In this document: one piece after another, positions 44,687 to 53,416 of the stretch
Layout: each line of letters starts with the position of its first letter
Position numbering within the stretch: position 1 is the stretch's first letter
Source: Streptomyces sp. MNU76
Lineage (GTDB): Bacteria; Actinomycetota; Actinomycetes; Streptomycetales; Streptomycetaceae
Assembly: GCF_020982545.1 (NCBI RefSeq)
Contig: NZ_JAJKLK010000023.1
Span: forward strand, 1 to 64,000
Length of the DNA stretch: 64,000 nt
Direction of reading: 5' to 3'
The notes under the pieces: generated by a model
The model's database searches: none
What the model was told of the DNA's origin: nothing
Seen by the model: only the letters and a program-made list of their open reading frames with translations
Translations under genes and position numbers: made by a program

Positions 44687-44860
44687 CTACCCAATGTGCC
44701 GGTCTTCCCCCTTAGGCCAGTAGTTACCGGCGAGAGTTCCAGTGAGGATGCGGAGCGCGATTCCACGCGTGTGCAAGTCCCCAGCGATCCTCAGTACGTC
44801 CTTAGTTGAACGGCCCAACCGGTCAGCTTCCACACACCGAGGGTGCCTCCCTCACACATT
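44687..44860 (-). pseudogene. Serine resolvase/invertase fragment
   Basis: The minus strand reads 'VWKL', then after one missing G (near 44820) 'DRLGRSTKDVLRIAGDLHTR' and 'GIALRILTGTLAGNYWPKGE', ending at a stop at 44687. This is the catalytic-domain region of Tn3-type serine resolvases just after the active-site serine. Only about 55 residues remain. It is the left part of a second patch of mobile-element debris. Confidence 0.72.
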
Positions 44861-44906
44861 CAGTCGAGAGCGGAGAAGAGGCCAGGGCGCTCCGCGTTCT
44901 CGGGAG

Positions 44907-45245
44907 ACCGTCACCCGTTTGCTGGGGCACCGGCTGCGGATCGCCGACGGCGAGCAGACGCTCGACATCGGCGCCCTGCCCGTTGCGGTCGTCGCGCTGC
45001 TCGCGTCGCTCTCCGGCTGGGGACTGCCGGCCGCCCTGGAGCGGCTCTGGGCGCGGCGTGCCCGCGCCATCTGGACCGGGGTGGCCGGCGCCGTACTGGC
45101 CGTGTCCTTCCTGCCGCTCATCGGCGACAGCATGGGCAGCGGCACCCGGGTCTCCCTCGCTCTGATGCACCTGGCGGTGGCGGCGGTGCTGATCCCGGGG
45201 CTGGGCGGCAGGTCCCCCGGGGCAGGAGCCGGTGCCGCTATTTAG
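44907..45245 (+). pseudogene. DUF6069-like membrane protein fragment
   Basis: The frame 'TVTRLLGHRLRIADGEQTLD' to the stop at 45245 has three membrane helices and a Gly/Ala-rich end, resembling small four-helix DUF6069 proteins. The first membrane helix is missing and there is no good start codon. The sequence before it belongs to the resolvase remnant. The assignment is from memory of the family; the truncation is inferred from the missing helix. Confidence 0.5.
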
Positions 45246-45352
45246 CCTCGCGCTTTCATGAACGTGCTCGTCCATGCCTCGATCAAATAAGCGGAGAGTG
45301 CTTCTGACGCAACGATGGGACTTGTCCAGGGTTCTGCTGGCTGCACGGAAAG

Positions 45353-45508
45353 GTGGTCTCGCAGGCCGGGGCGGTGCTGCTGGTCGAGACGGTCCGCAAG
45401 TCCGGCCTGGACAGTGCGATATCGGCGGCGCTGACGCCGTGGCGCAAGCCGCGGACGGTGCACGACCCGGGCAAGGTCTCCCCGGCCTATTGGTCCGTGG
45501 GCGGGTGA
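45353..45508 (+). mobile_element. IS1380-family transposase fragment
   Basis: The plus strand reads 'VVSQAGAVLLVETVRKSGLD' and 'SAISAALTPWRKPRTVHDPG', the N-terminal signature of IS1380-type transposases in Streptomyces. It breaks into unrelated sequence after 'KV' and stops at 45506-45508. About 50 of about 460 residues remain. Confidence 0.72.
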
Positions 45509-45556
45509 CAAGACGTCGGCCGACTGTTCCCTCGCGCTGGGAACTACCCTGGTCGG

Positions 45557-45808
45557 GTGCGTGACAAAACCCAACCGAATTCCGCCGAACCCGGTGACCG
45601 ACTGATCCGTGTCGGCGGCATCGTCTTCGTCATCGGCGCCGTGGCCACACTGGTCACCGTGGCCCCGCTGTTCCTCGGAACGACTCCGTTCCCCGTCTAC
45701 ATGTTCGTCCTGAGCATGCTCATGGGCGTCGGATTCCTCCTCGCCGGCGCCGGAGTCCTCCAGTCGGTCGCGGCGGGCCGCAGAAGGGCACGCGACGCGC
45801 GCTTCTAG
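45557..45808 (+). CDS. Small two-helix membrane protein
   Basis: 83 residues from GTG 45557. Two membrane helices ('GIVFVIGAVATLVTVAPLFL', 'VYMFVLSMLMGVGFLLAGAG') and a basic C-terminus. I do not recognise a family, but the frame has strong GC-rich third positions and ends 3 bp before the tail of the HAD gene. Convergent with it. Confidence 0.78.
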   Translation: MRDKTQPNSAEPGDRLIRVGGIVFVIGAVATLVTVAPLFLGTTPFPVYMFVLSMLMGVGFLLAGAGVLQSVAAGRRRARDARF

Positions 45809-45811
45809 GCG

Positions 45812-46438
45812 TCAGCGGGAGCGCGTCCGCTGGTATCCGGTGAGCCACCGCGGGAACGCCGCCAGGTCCGCGAGGACGACGTCGGCGCCCGCCTCGCGCA
45901 GCTCCCGCTCGTCGCAGGGGCCGGTGGCGACGGCGACCGAGTACGCCCGTGCCGTGCGCGCGCCGCGTACGTCGCCGATGTGGTCGCCGACGTACACGCT
46001 CGCGCCGTGCTCGCGCAACGCCTCCGCCTTGGCCTCCGCCCACAGATCCCCGACCACCTCGTCGGCCTCGATCCCGAGGTGCTCCAAGTGCAACTTCGCG
46101 TTCGGCTCGTACTTGGCGGTCACCACGATCGCGCGCCCCCCGCCCGCCCGGACCGCCGCGATCGCCTCCACCGCGCCGGGCATCGCGGGCGTGGCGGCGA
46201 TGGCGATGGACGGGTACATGGCGCGATACATGTCCGCCGCGGCCGGCACCTCCTCCGCCGGAAACCAGTACGCCAGCTCATCCACCAGCGGCGGCCCCAG
46301 CCGCGTGATCGCCAGATCGGCGTCTATGCACGCCCCCGTCCTCTCCGCCAACGCCTCGAAACAGGCGTGAATTCCCGGCCGAGAATCGATCAGGGTCATG
46401 TCGAGATCGAATCCGACGGTCAGCTTGCGAGAGGTCAT
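45812..46438 (-). CDS. HAD-family phosphatase
   Basis: 208 residues from ATG 46438. HAD motifs: 'VGFDLDMTLIDS' (DxD nucleophile), 'IVVTAKY' (motif II Thr), 'VGDHIGDVRGA' (motif IV). The small helical cap (C1, residues 18-90) suggests a phosphoglycolate-phosphatase-like member. Substrate unknown. The 90 bp upstream up to the next gene contain no other feature. Confidence 0.9.
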   Translation of the reverse strand: MTSRKLTVGFDLDMTLIDSRPGIHACFEALAERTGACIDADLAITRLGPPLVDELAYWFPAEEVPAAADMYRAMYPSIAIAATPAMPGAVEAIAAVRAGGGRAIVVTAKYEPNAKLHLEHLGIEADEVVGDLWAEAKAEALREHGASVYVGDHIGDVRGARTARAYSVAVATGPCDERELREAGADVVLADLAAFPRWLTGYQRTRSR

Positions 46439-46529
46439 GCCCCCATTGTGCCGGGCGCGTCCACGGCCCGGCACGGGGCGGAAGAGCCCGGCGGTTCGGC
46501 CGCACGCGGCCGTGTCCCACCGCTGACGG

Positions 46530-47951
46530 TCATGGGCGTACGAGGACGGTCCAGCCCGGGTTGTAGGTGTCCGGCACGCGGAAACTCGGCCAGTCGTGGG
46601 CCCAGCGCGGCGGCTTCCCGCCGCGGAGAACCAGTGCGCTGGAACGTTCCGGGGCAGTTGTGTCGGCGGAGGAACAACCCGCCGTGTGAGCGATGGGGAC
46701 GGTCGAGGCGTTTCCCTGGATGAGGCACGGCGGGCGCACTCCGTGCTCGCGCAGTACCGAGGCGATGCGGTCCCAGTCCCCGCGGGCGCGCTGCTGGATG
46801 TCCGCGTGGGTGTGCGCGAGTGTGGCCTGTATCCCCAAGTGGCCGATCACAGTCAGCGCGAGCACGACGACCGCCCACCGCGAGCCGGCCGTGCGGACCC
46901 GGCGAAGGACGGCGAGGATCCCGAGGGCGGCGGGCAGCGCCAGCAGTGCGTACACCGGCAGCAGGAACCGGGCGGCGGCGTAGGGAACGAGCAAGAGATA
47001 CGGCGCCGACGCGGCCACCGCCACAGCCACCGCCAGCCACAGCGGCGCCGTGGAACGACGTGCCCGGCGTGCCTCCCAGAACCCCAGAGCGGCCAGCAGC
47101 GGGAGCAGCACCCACCACTCCGCCACGGGCGACTGCACGGTATCTCCCGCGCAGGGGCGGCACAGCAACGGACTGTCCAGCGCGGTGAGATGCGCGCCCA
47201 GCGAGAAGACGGGGCGGAGGCCGCCCTGGATCTCACCGGCCTCCGCGAGCCGGTGTCGCACCCCGCCGAATCGCAGGTGGGCCTCGACAATCCAGGGCAG
47301 CACACCCGCCGCGGCCCCGGCCGCCACCGCCGACAGTCGCCCGTACAGGCGGCCCTGGTTGCGCAGCGCGGGTATCAGCGCGGCGGCCACGAGCAGCGGT
47401 ATGGCGATGGCCACGCCGTCGTTGGGCCGCATCAGGAACACCACGGCGAGGCTCACCGCCACACCGGCGTACCGGGGCCGAGGTGCGAGAAGGTAGCCCG
47501 TCGCGGCGGTAGCGCCCATCGCGGTGTAGTGGTTCGGCATCGCGGAACCGGCGTGGAACAGGGTGATCCACAGGCTGCTGTACAGGCCGGCCGCCACCCA
47601 GACCGCCGTCGGCCGGTGCAGGACCCGCAGCCAGGGCCGGAAGCCCAGCCACAGAGCGCCACCGGCCAGCATGAGAAGCCAGGCCCTGAGCAGAACCGTC
47701 GAATCGCTCCAGGAGGCCACCGGCGCCAACAGCAGGGGGACGCCGCGCGTGCGCGGGGCACTGAACGGGGTCGCGGGATCATAGGGCGAGAAACGGCTGG
47801 CGTACACGATCTCGTCCCAGCCGAGTGGCATCGTGAGCGGTACCAGCGCGGCCGAGACCAGGCAGAACGCTCCGGACACGATCCACAGCATCCTGTGGGC
47901 TCGGACCCGCGCGATCCGGTGGGCCGCACCCCGCATGCTCAGGGCCCTCAT
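46530..47951 (-). CDS. Polytopic membrane protein, glycosyltransferase-like (GT-C)
   Basis: 473 residues from ATG 47951, which overlaps the glycosyltransferase stop as ATGA. About 11 membrane helices; an early loop contains 'LGWDEIVYASRFSPYDP', an acidic motif like that of GT-C mannosyl/arabinosyl transferases (inference). The last 90 residues are a soluble, outside-facing domain with two cysteines ('RPPCLIQGN', 'TAGCSSADT'). It was probably an operon with the upstream glycosyltransferase, making a cell-surface polymer. Confidence 0.82.
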   Translation of the reverse strand: MRALSMRGAAHRIARVRAHRMLWIVSGAFCLVSAALVPLTMPLGWDEIVYASRFSPYDPATPFSAPRTRGVPLLLAPVASWSDSTVLLRAWLLMLAGGALWLGFRPWLRVLHRPTAVWVAAGLYSSLWITLFHAGSAMPNHYTAMGATAATGYLLAPRPRYAGVAVSLAVVFLMRPNDGVAIAIPLLVAAALIPALRNQGRLYGRLSAVAAGAAAGVLPWIVEAHLRFGGVRHRLAEAGEIQGGLRPVFSLGAHLTALDSPLLCRPCAGDTVQSPVAEWWVLLPLLAALGFWEARRARRSTAPLWLAVAVAVAASAPYLLLVPYAAARFLLPVYALLALPAALGILAVLRRVRTAGSRWAVVVLALTVIGHLGIQATLAHTHADIQQRARGDWDRIASVLREHGVRPPCLIQGNASTVPIAHTAGCSSADTTAPERSSALVLRGGKPPRWAHDWPSFRVPDTYNPGWTVLVRP

Positions 47952-48735
47952 GCGGCTCGGCGCAGCGTGCGGCGGCCGCGGCGGACCACACCGCGCGAGA
48001 GTATCCGCGCCGTGGCGGCGAGCACGGTGGCCCGGCCGCGCCATCCGGCTGAGCCCAGCCGTGTGGGAGCCGGCCTTGTGGAGTGCTCATCGGCCAGGGT
48101 GCGGAACAGGCGCTCGTAGCGTTCGGCGATGTCCTCCGGTGCGAAGCGATCGGTCGCGCCGGCTCTCGCCGCCCTGCCCATCGCCTTGCGCCGCTCCGTG
48201 TCCTGCATCAGCGTCGTCAGCATGTCGGCCATGTCCCGGGTACTGTCACGCGGGACGAGCAGACCGTCCACCCCATGGCGGATGATCTCGCCGGGGCCGT
48301 GCGGACAGTCGGTGCTCACCACAGGCAAGCCGCACCGCATGGCCTCCACGATGGTCATGCCGAACGACTCCTGGGCCGAGGTGACCGCGGCGACGGATCC
48401 CTTGACCCACTCGTTCTCGATCGGGGTGACCATCCCCATCAAGAGGGCCCGGTCGCCCAGGCCGTGATGGGCTATCCGCTCGGCGATCCGGGCGCGCTCC
48501 ACGCCGTCCCCATAGATGCGCAGGGACCAGTCAGGGCAGTCCTCGCCGGCCATGGCGAAGGCGTCGACCAGCATCTCGTACCGTTTCACACGGGCCGGCC
48601 GGCCGGCCGCGACCACGACCTTGGCGTCTCCGTCTGCCGGTGACACGGCGGGTTCGGGGACGCTGTTGGGGATGGCCAGTACGCGAACACGCGGCAGTCG
48701 CAGGCCGCGCCGGTGGTCGCGTGCGTCCGCCTCGG
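47948..48735 (-). pseudogene. GT4-type glycosyltransferase, N-terminus missing
   Basis: The C-terminal Rossmann half of a GT4 glycosyltransferase is intact: 'VVVAAGRPARVKRYEMLVDA', 'LLMGMVTPIENEWVKGSVAA', 'TSAQESFGMTIVEAMRCGLP' (E-x7-E motif) and 'GVDGLLVPRDSTRDMADML'. Recognisable sequence begins at 'TEADARDHRR', near 48730. The acceptor-binding N-terminal half (about 180 residues) is gone. Bases beyond belong to a plus-strand secreted protein. It overlaps the following membrane protein by four bases. Confidence 0.82.
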
Positions 48736-49004
48736 TCGCCCTCACGGCCTCGGTCGACGAAGTCACCGTCAAGACCATCGACGACCGCAAGCGCATCGCC
48801 GTCACCAAGACCCACGACAACGACGCGCAGGTCAAGGGCCAGTACAAGCGGAACGGCGAAGGCGGCTCGGTCCGTACCATCTGGAACAAGAACGAGTACG
48901 CCAGCACCGTGAAGAGCGGCACCGGGGCGCGGATCTACGCGGTCAAGGCCTGCGAGTACAAGAACAACTGGCCGGACGACTGCAGCAACTGGGTCACTCG
49001 CTGA
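48716..49004 (+). pseudogene. Secreted basic protein, signal peptide missing
   Basis: The frame 'ASASVALTASVDEVTVKTID' to 'CEYKNNWPDDCSNWVTR' looks like a complete mature small secreted protein of about 95 residues with a Cys pair. What should be a signal peptide before 'ASASVA' is replaced by glycosyltransferase sequence. No start codon with a ribosome binding site is available. Both genes lose their 5' ends at the same place. Confidence 0.6.
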
Positions 49005-49080
49005 CGCGAGTCACGTCTGCGATCGTGCGGCGGTGTCGCTACCGAGCATGCGTAGCCTTACCGGATGCCTGTCCGGGGTT

Positions 49081-49116
49081 CAGGGTGGGGGTGACCGTTC
49101 AGGTCCCTCCACCCTG
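49081..49116 (+). terminator. Hairpin between the secreted-protein remnant and the ABC genes
   Basis: CAGGGTGGGGGTGACC (49081-49096) pairs with GGTCCCTCCACCCTG (49102-49116) with a small bulge and a 5-base loop. It probably ends the upstream transcript, and lies 27 bp before the ABC start. Confidence 0.6.
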
Positions 49117-49142
49117 GCGCACAGATCCATTCTCGAGGATTG

Positions 49143-49883
49143 ATGACTGACTCTCAGCGCTCATCGGCCGAAGGGCTCGCCGTAGCAGCGAAGGCGCCTC
49201 CTGCCGGGCAACTCATGCTCGAAGTACGGGGACTCCGTGTGCGGGTGTCGGAGCGGTTATTGCTCGACGACACGGACCTGACGGTGCGCAGCGGAGAGTC
49301 CGTCGCGGTGACCGGGCCGAGCGGCAGCGGCAAGAGCACGCTGCTGATGTGCGTTCTGGGGCTCAGCCGGCCGACGGCCGGGCAGGTGAAGGTGGCGGGT
49401 GCCGACGTCACCGCGATGCGGCCCCGTGCGCTCGCCAGGCACCGGCGTACGCACATCGGCACGATCTTCCAGTTCGGCGAACTGCTGCCGGAACTGACTC
49501 CGGTGGAGAACGTCGCGGTGGCGGCGCTGTTGTCCGGCGCCCGCCGGTCCGCGGCGTTCGAGCAGGCGGCGTCGCTGCTGACGCGGCTCGGGGTCTCCCC
49601 CGACACGGTCGCCACCTCCCAGCTGTCCGGCGGTGAACGCCAACGGACCGCCGTCGCACGAGCATTGATCAACAAGCCGTCGTTGCTGCTCGCCGACGAA
49701 CCCACCGGCGCTCTCGACGATCGGAATCGGGAATCGGTCTCGGATCTGCTCTTCGGTCTTCCGAAGGAGACCGGCTGCGGACTGTTGGTCGTCACACACG
49801 ACGCCGCGGTGGCCGCACGCGCCGACAGGACCGTGCACCTTGCCGAGGGGCGGCTCGCCGAGGCGGCGACACGAGCGCGATGA
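49143..49883 (+). CDS. ABC transporter ATP-binding protein (LolD/MacB type)
   Basis: 246 residues from ATG 49143, with GAGG upstream. Walker A 'GPSGSGKSTL', signature 'LSGGERQR', Walker B 'LLLADEPTG' and H-loop 'VVTHD' are present. The 'ERQRTAVARAL' pattern fits MacB/LolD/FtsE-type ATPases, which work with FtsX-like permeases. It overlaps its permease by four bases. No regulator or sensor kinase is adjacent, and the substrate (peptide, lipid or lipoprotein) is unknown. Confidence 0.92.
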   Translation: MTDSQRSSAEGLAVAAKAPPAGQLMLEVRGLRVRVSERLLLDDTDLTVRSGESVAVTGPSGSGKSTLLMCVLGLSRPTAGQVKVAGADVTAMRPRALARHRRTHIGTIFQFGELLPELTPVENVAVAALLSGARRSAAFEQAASLLTRLGVSPDTVATSQLSGGERQRTAVARALINKPSLLLADEPTGALDDRNRESVSDLLFGLPKETGCGLLVVTHDAAVAARADRTVHLAEGRLAEAATRAR

Positions 49884-52072
49884 CGCACATGCTGCGGATC
49901 GGACGGGGAGCGGCTGCCGCAGCCGAGGCGGGCACGATCCGAACCTGGCTGCTGGCCGCCGCCACCTTTCTGCTCGCCGCGAGTCTCGGTGTCCTCGCGC
50001 TGGCGCAGAGTTCGTTCGACGGCCGGGCGCAGCGGACCCAGGAGCGTGCCGTTGACTGGACGACCGGGACCCGCGACGCCAATCTGATAGCGCAGCCTGT
50101 GACCGACATGGTGGGGACAACCGCCTTTCAGGTGGTGTGGCTGGAGCCGCTGCGGGCGGACGCCCCGCTGCCGCCGGGCCTCGACCGCTGGCCGGGGCCG
50201 GGGGAGGCCGTTCTGTCGCCCGCGCTCGCGGAAGCCGGTGCCGGTACCGTGGAGCGCATCGGCAGCCGATACGGGAAGTCCGTCGGCACTATCGGCGCGG
50301 AGGGTCTGCAGGCCCCGGCAGAGCTGCTGGCGTATGCCCGACCCGTCGGTGGTGCGGACGACCTCGACGCGGAGTCGTTCGGGGCGGTGGGGTTCGGCGG
50401 GGCCGGCGCGTCCACGTTCGGCGAGGACGACAATCTGCCACCCTCCGAGCAGTTCTACGGTGCCCTGGCGGGATTGGTGTTCCTGCCCGTGGTCCTCCTG
50501 GTCACCGTGGCGGCCCGCGTCGGCGCGGTGGCACGGGACCGGCGATCGCGACTGCTCGCCGTGCTGGGCGCCGGTGCGCGTGCGCGTGCGTGTTTCGCCC
50601 TCGGAGAGGCGTCTGTGCCGGTTCTCGTCGGCACGCTTGCGGCCGCTCTCGCCCTCACTCCCGCCCTTCTGATCGACCTGCCGCTCCCCATGGTCGACTT
50701 CCAGCTCTATCGCCCGGACGCGACCGCCGCCGTACCGGGACTCATCGGTGCTCTGCTGGCCGCTCCGGTCGTCGTGCTCGCGACGGTGGTACTGCTGCAG
50801 CCGAAAGCCGACGGCGCGCAGCAAGGCGGCTCCCAACCGGCGGTACGCCGCGGCAGGCTGTACCGGATCGGCGGGTTCGCGTTCGCGCCCGTTCTCCTGG
50901 TGACCGTGCGGGGCACCGAGCTCATGTCCGACGACATGAAGCTCCCGTTCTACGTCCTCGGCACTGTTCTGGTTTTCGCCACCCTTCCCGCCGCCGTGAG
51001 CATGCTCTGCGTAGGGCTCGGCGGACGACTGGCCAGGTGGGGACGCCGTATCGGATCCAGCGGGAGCATCATCGCGGGCCGCCGCCTGGCCGCCCATCCG
51101 CAGGCCACGGTCCGCCTCGTGGCCTCACTGACGCTGGCCGTCGGGCTAGCGGCGCAGGCCCAGTTGTGGGGCGGGGTGTTCGGCGAGAACGCCGCCCGTG
51201 CCCTGACCACTCTGGACAGAGTCGGCAACAGCGTGCTCACCGTGGACTATCCGCAGTCCTCCAGGCGACTTGCCGCCTTCGAGAAGTCGCTTCCCGACGG
51301 GGTGGAAAGCGCGGTGCTGCGCGTGGTGACCGATGACGAGACCGTGCGGAGCACGGCCAGGCTCATCGGCTCATGCGATGCGCTCAAGGCATTGAACACG
51401 CCCTGCAGTTCCACGCCGGTGTCCGTCCCGGGCGGCGGACCTGATCCGCGGCTGCGGGAGTTGGTGGCGTGGAGCACGTACGACACCGCATCGGTCGACG
51501 CGCAACAGGGCAGGACGTCGGGCTGGCGGACGACGGACAACACATCCGTGACTCTGCTGCTCGTCAACTCCGCGGGACCGCACGAGGATCTGCCGATGGG
51601 GCTGTTGAAGGAACTGGCGTACCGGCATCTGGGCGTGGACGCGACCGTCACGTCGGTGGGCGGCTTCTACAGTGCCGTCGGTGGCCTGGAGGCCGCCACG
51701 CGCTGGATCCGGCTGCTGGCGTCCACCGGCATGTTCGTGATCGCTCTGGCGGCAGGGCTGGGGGCGATGGGCGAGTTCGTCCGGTACGGGCGTGAGCTGG
51801 CCCCGCTCAGCGTGTTGACCGGGCGTCGGACGGTGTTCGGGACCACGGCCGTGTGGTCGCTTCTGGTGCCCTCCCTGCTGGCTGTGGGGATCGGTGTCCT
51901 CACCTCGGTCTGGCTCGCCACACCCATCCAGATCGACCGGCCCACGGTGATCTCCCTGGCCTCTCTCGCTCCGACGACTCTGGCCGCGCTGTGCGGCGCC
52001 ATCGTGCTCACGGTGTGGGGCGCTCGGGTATCAGTCGTGTCGGCCCGCGGCTGGCGGCCCGCCGCAGACTGA
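49880..52072 (+). CDS. FtsX-like ABC permease
   Basis: 730 residues from ATG 49880, overlapping the ATPase stop. The topology is of an actinobacterial FtsX-like permease: one helix near residues 23-42, a large outside domain to about 195, three helices, a link, more helices from about 310, a second outside domain (about 440-605), and a final three helices. An outside Cys pair lies at 'IGSCDALKALNTPCSSTP'. Together with the ATPase it probably exports, or couples ATP hydrolysis to an outside event (inference). Confidence 0.88.
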   Translation: MTHMLRIGRGAAAAAEAGTIRTWLLAAATFLLAASLGVLALAQSSFDGRAQRTQERAVDWTTGTRDANLIAQPVTDMVGTTAFQVVWLEPLRADAPLPPGLDRWPGPGEAVLSPALAEAGAGTVERIGSRYGKSVGTIGAEGLQAPAELLAYARPVGGADDLDAESFGAVGFGGAGASTFGEDDNLPPSEQFYGALAGLVFLPVVLLVTVAARVGAVARDRRSRLLAVLGAGARARACFALGEASVPVLVGTLAAALALTPALLIDLPLPMVDFQLYRPDATAAVPGLIGALLAAPVVVLATVVLLQPKADGAQQGGSQPAVRRGRLYRIGGFAFAPVLLVTVRGTELMSDDMKLPFYVLGTVLVFATLPAAVSMLCVGLGGRLARWGRRIGSSGSIIAGRRLAAHPQATVRLVASLTLAVGLAAQAQLWGGVFGENAARALTTLDRVGNSVLTVDYPQSSRRLAAFEKSLPDGVESAVLRVVTDDETVRSTARLIGSCDALKALNTPCSSTPVSVPGGGPDPRLRELVAWSTYDTASVDAQQGRTSGWRTTDNTSVTLLLVNSAGPHEDLPMGLLKELAYRHLGVDATVTSVGGFYSAVGGLEAATRWIRLLASTGMFVIALAAGLGAMGEFVRYGRELAPLSVLTGRRTVFGTTAVWSLLVPSLLAVGIGVLTSVWLATPIQIDRPTVISLASLAPTTLAALCGAIVLTVWGARVSVVSARGWRPAAD

Positions 52073-52141
52073 TGTGTTCGCCCGGGGCCAGGCCCCGGGC
52101 GGATGCCGAGCATGGGGCGGCGGGGGCGGGACACTCTCGGG

Positions 52142-53178
52142 TCAACGAGGTCGCTGAGACCGCCAGAGAAGATAGAGCGCCGACGAGATCGCGGCGACCC
52201 GAAGCACCCACGGCCACGTCTCCGCCACCGCCACATTCATCTCCCCGAGCAATGGAATCCCCCACCGCCCGTCACTACGCCCCCACAGCCACACGATCCC
52301 ACCCGCGGCTACCGCCCCCGGTACCCCATCACCGCCCACTTCGACTCCGCGGGCGTCAGCCTCCGCGAGATAGGCGATCAACCACCCCAGCCCCAACGGC
52401 ACCAGACTCCCCATGACCGCTCCGCGACCAACAGCACGGCCGCCAGCAACAGCAGCGGATTGCTCCACCCCACCCACGGGCCGCAGCCGGGGCAGCGGCA
52501 GCCGCCGCTGCCGAGGAGCCCCTTCCTCCACGCCCCCGCCGAAGCCGCCGCCCCTTCTCGACGACGGCCCCGGGCTTGCCCTCGGCCTTGCCATCCCGGT
52601 CCTCGTCCGTCTTCGCCGGAGGCGGCGGCTTCAGCAACTCGGGAATCTCCACACCCCCGACGAACCCCGGCACGGAGTCCCCGATCCCGAACCCGATGTC
52701 GCCGCCGGGTCCCCGCCCCCGCCGACCCGCCACCAGTCGGGCTGTGCGTCGCCCTCGCCCAGCTCGTGCAGCGGGCGAGATGCGGCGGAGCGGCTCCACC
52801 CGCCACCGGCGGCACGGCGTCGGCGGAACGGGGTCGCGGCACGACCCGCCGCAGCCCCTTGGCCCGCTCCCCGGTGTCCTCGGCGGTCACGTCCCCACCG
52901 GTCACCCGCTGCACGGGCACGGCGGCCGCCGGGGGCTCCGGTGCGTCACCGGGCCCGCCCGCCGCCTCGACGACCTCGTCCGGGGTCCCCAGGCGGGCGA
53001 TGATGCGGCGTACGGCGGCCGGACTGTCCACCGGCGCCTTCGCCCGCCGCCGGTCGATCTCGTCCCGCAGCCCCGACACGAGACGCATCCGCGTCGAGGA
53101 CGGCAACTGTCGCTGCTGGGCCAGATCACCGACCCGGCTCAGGTACTCGTAGACGACCTGGTCGCTCTCAATCCCCAC
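52142..53178 (-). pseudogene. HAAS-domain membrane protein, many frameshifts
   Basis: GTG 53178 with GGAGGGG upstream begins 'VGIESDQVVYEYLSRVGDLA' and runs into the HAAS (DUF1700-like) helix pair 'RLVSGLRDEIDRRR' and 'AAVRRIIARLGTPDEVVEAA'. After about residue 130 the protein continues by switching frame at least five times: 'ELGEGDAQPDWWRV', 'VPGFVGGVEIPELLKPPPPA', 'WSNPLLLLAAVLLVA', 'MGSLVPLGLGWLIAYL', and finally 'AISSALYLLWRSQRPR' at 52142. The pieces together make a sensible 330-residue protein with four C-terminal membrane helices. HAAS proteins usually act with PadR regulators. Confidence 0.72.
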
Positions 53179-53305
53179 GAAGCCCCTCCGGGATCGGCCG
53201 CGCATACTCCTCCGACCGTATCGCTTCCAACCGGCCGGGAGTCATGACCGATCCCGGTGAACGGGAGCCATGGCCCGAGAAGCCCGGGGCGCAGCCCGGC
53301 CTCTC

Positions 53306-53335
53306 AGGGGCGCGGGGAACTGCGCGGGAAGCCCC
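53306..53335 (+). repeat. Dispersed 30-bp repeat, copy 6
   Basis: Reads AGGGGCGCGGGGAACTGCGC then GGGAAGCCCC and continues CACGCACCCGCACCCGCC as copy 5 does. It lies between the HAAS gene start and the helicase-C-domain gene, about 80 bp before the latter. Confidence 0.85.
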
Positions 53336-53416
53336 ACGCACCCGCACCCGCCGACGAGACGCGCGCCCCCGAGCTACTGGGCGCCCCAGCCCGGCGCAGC
53401 CGCTACCGTTGGCCGG

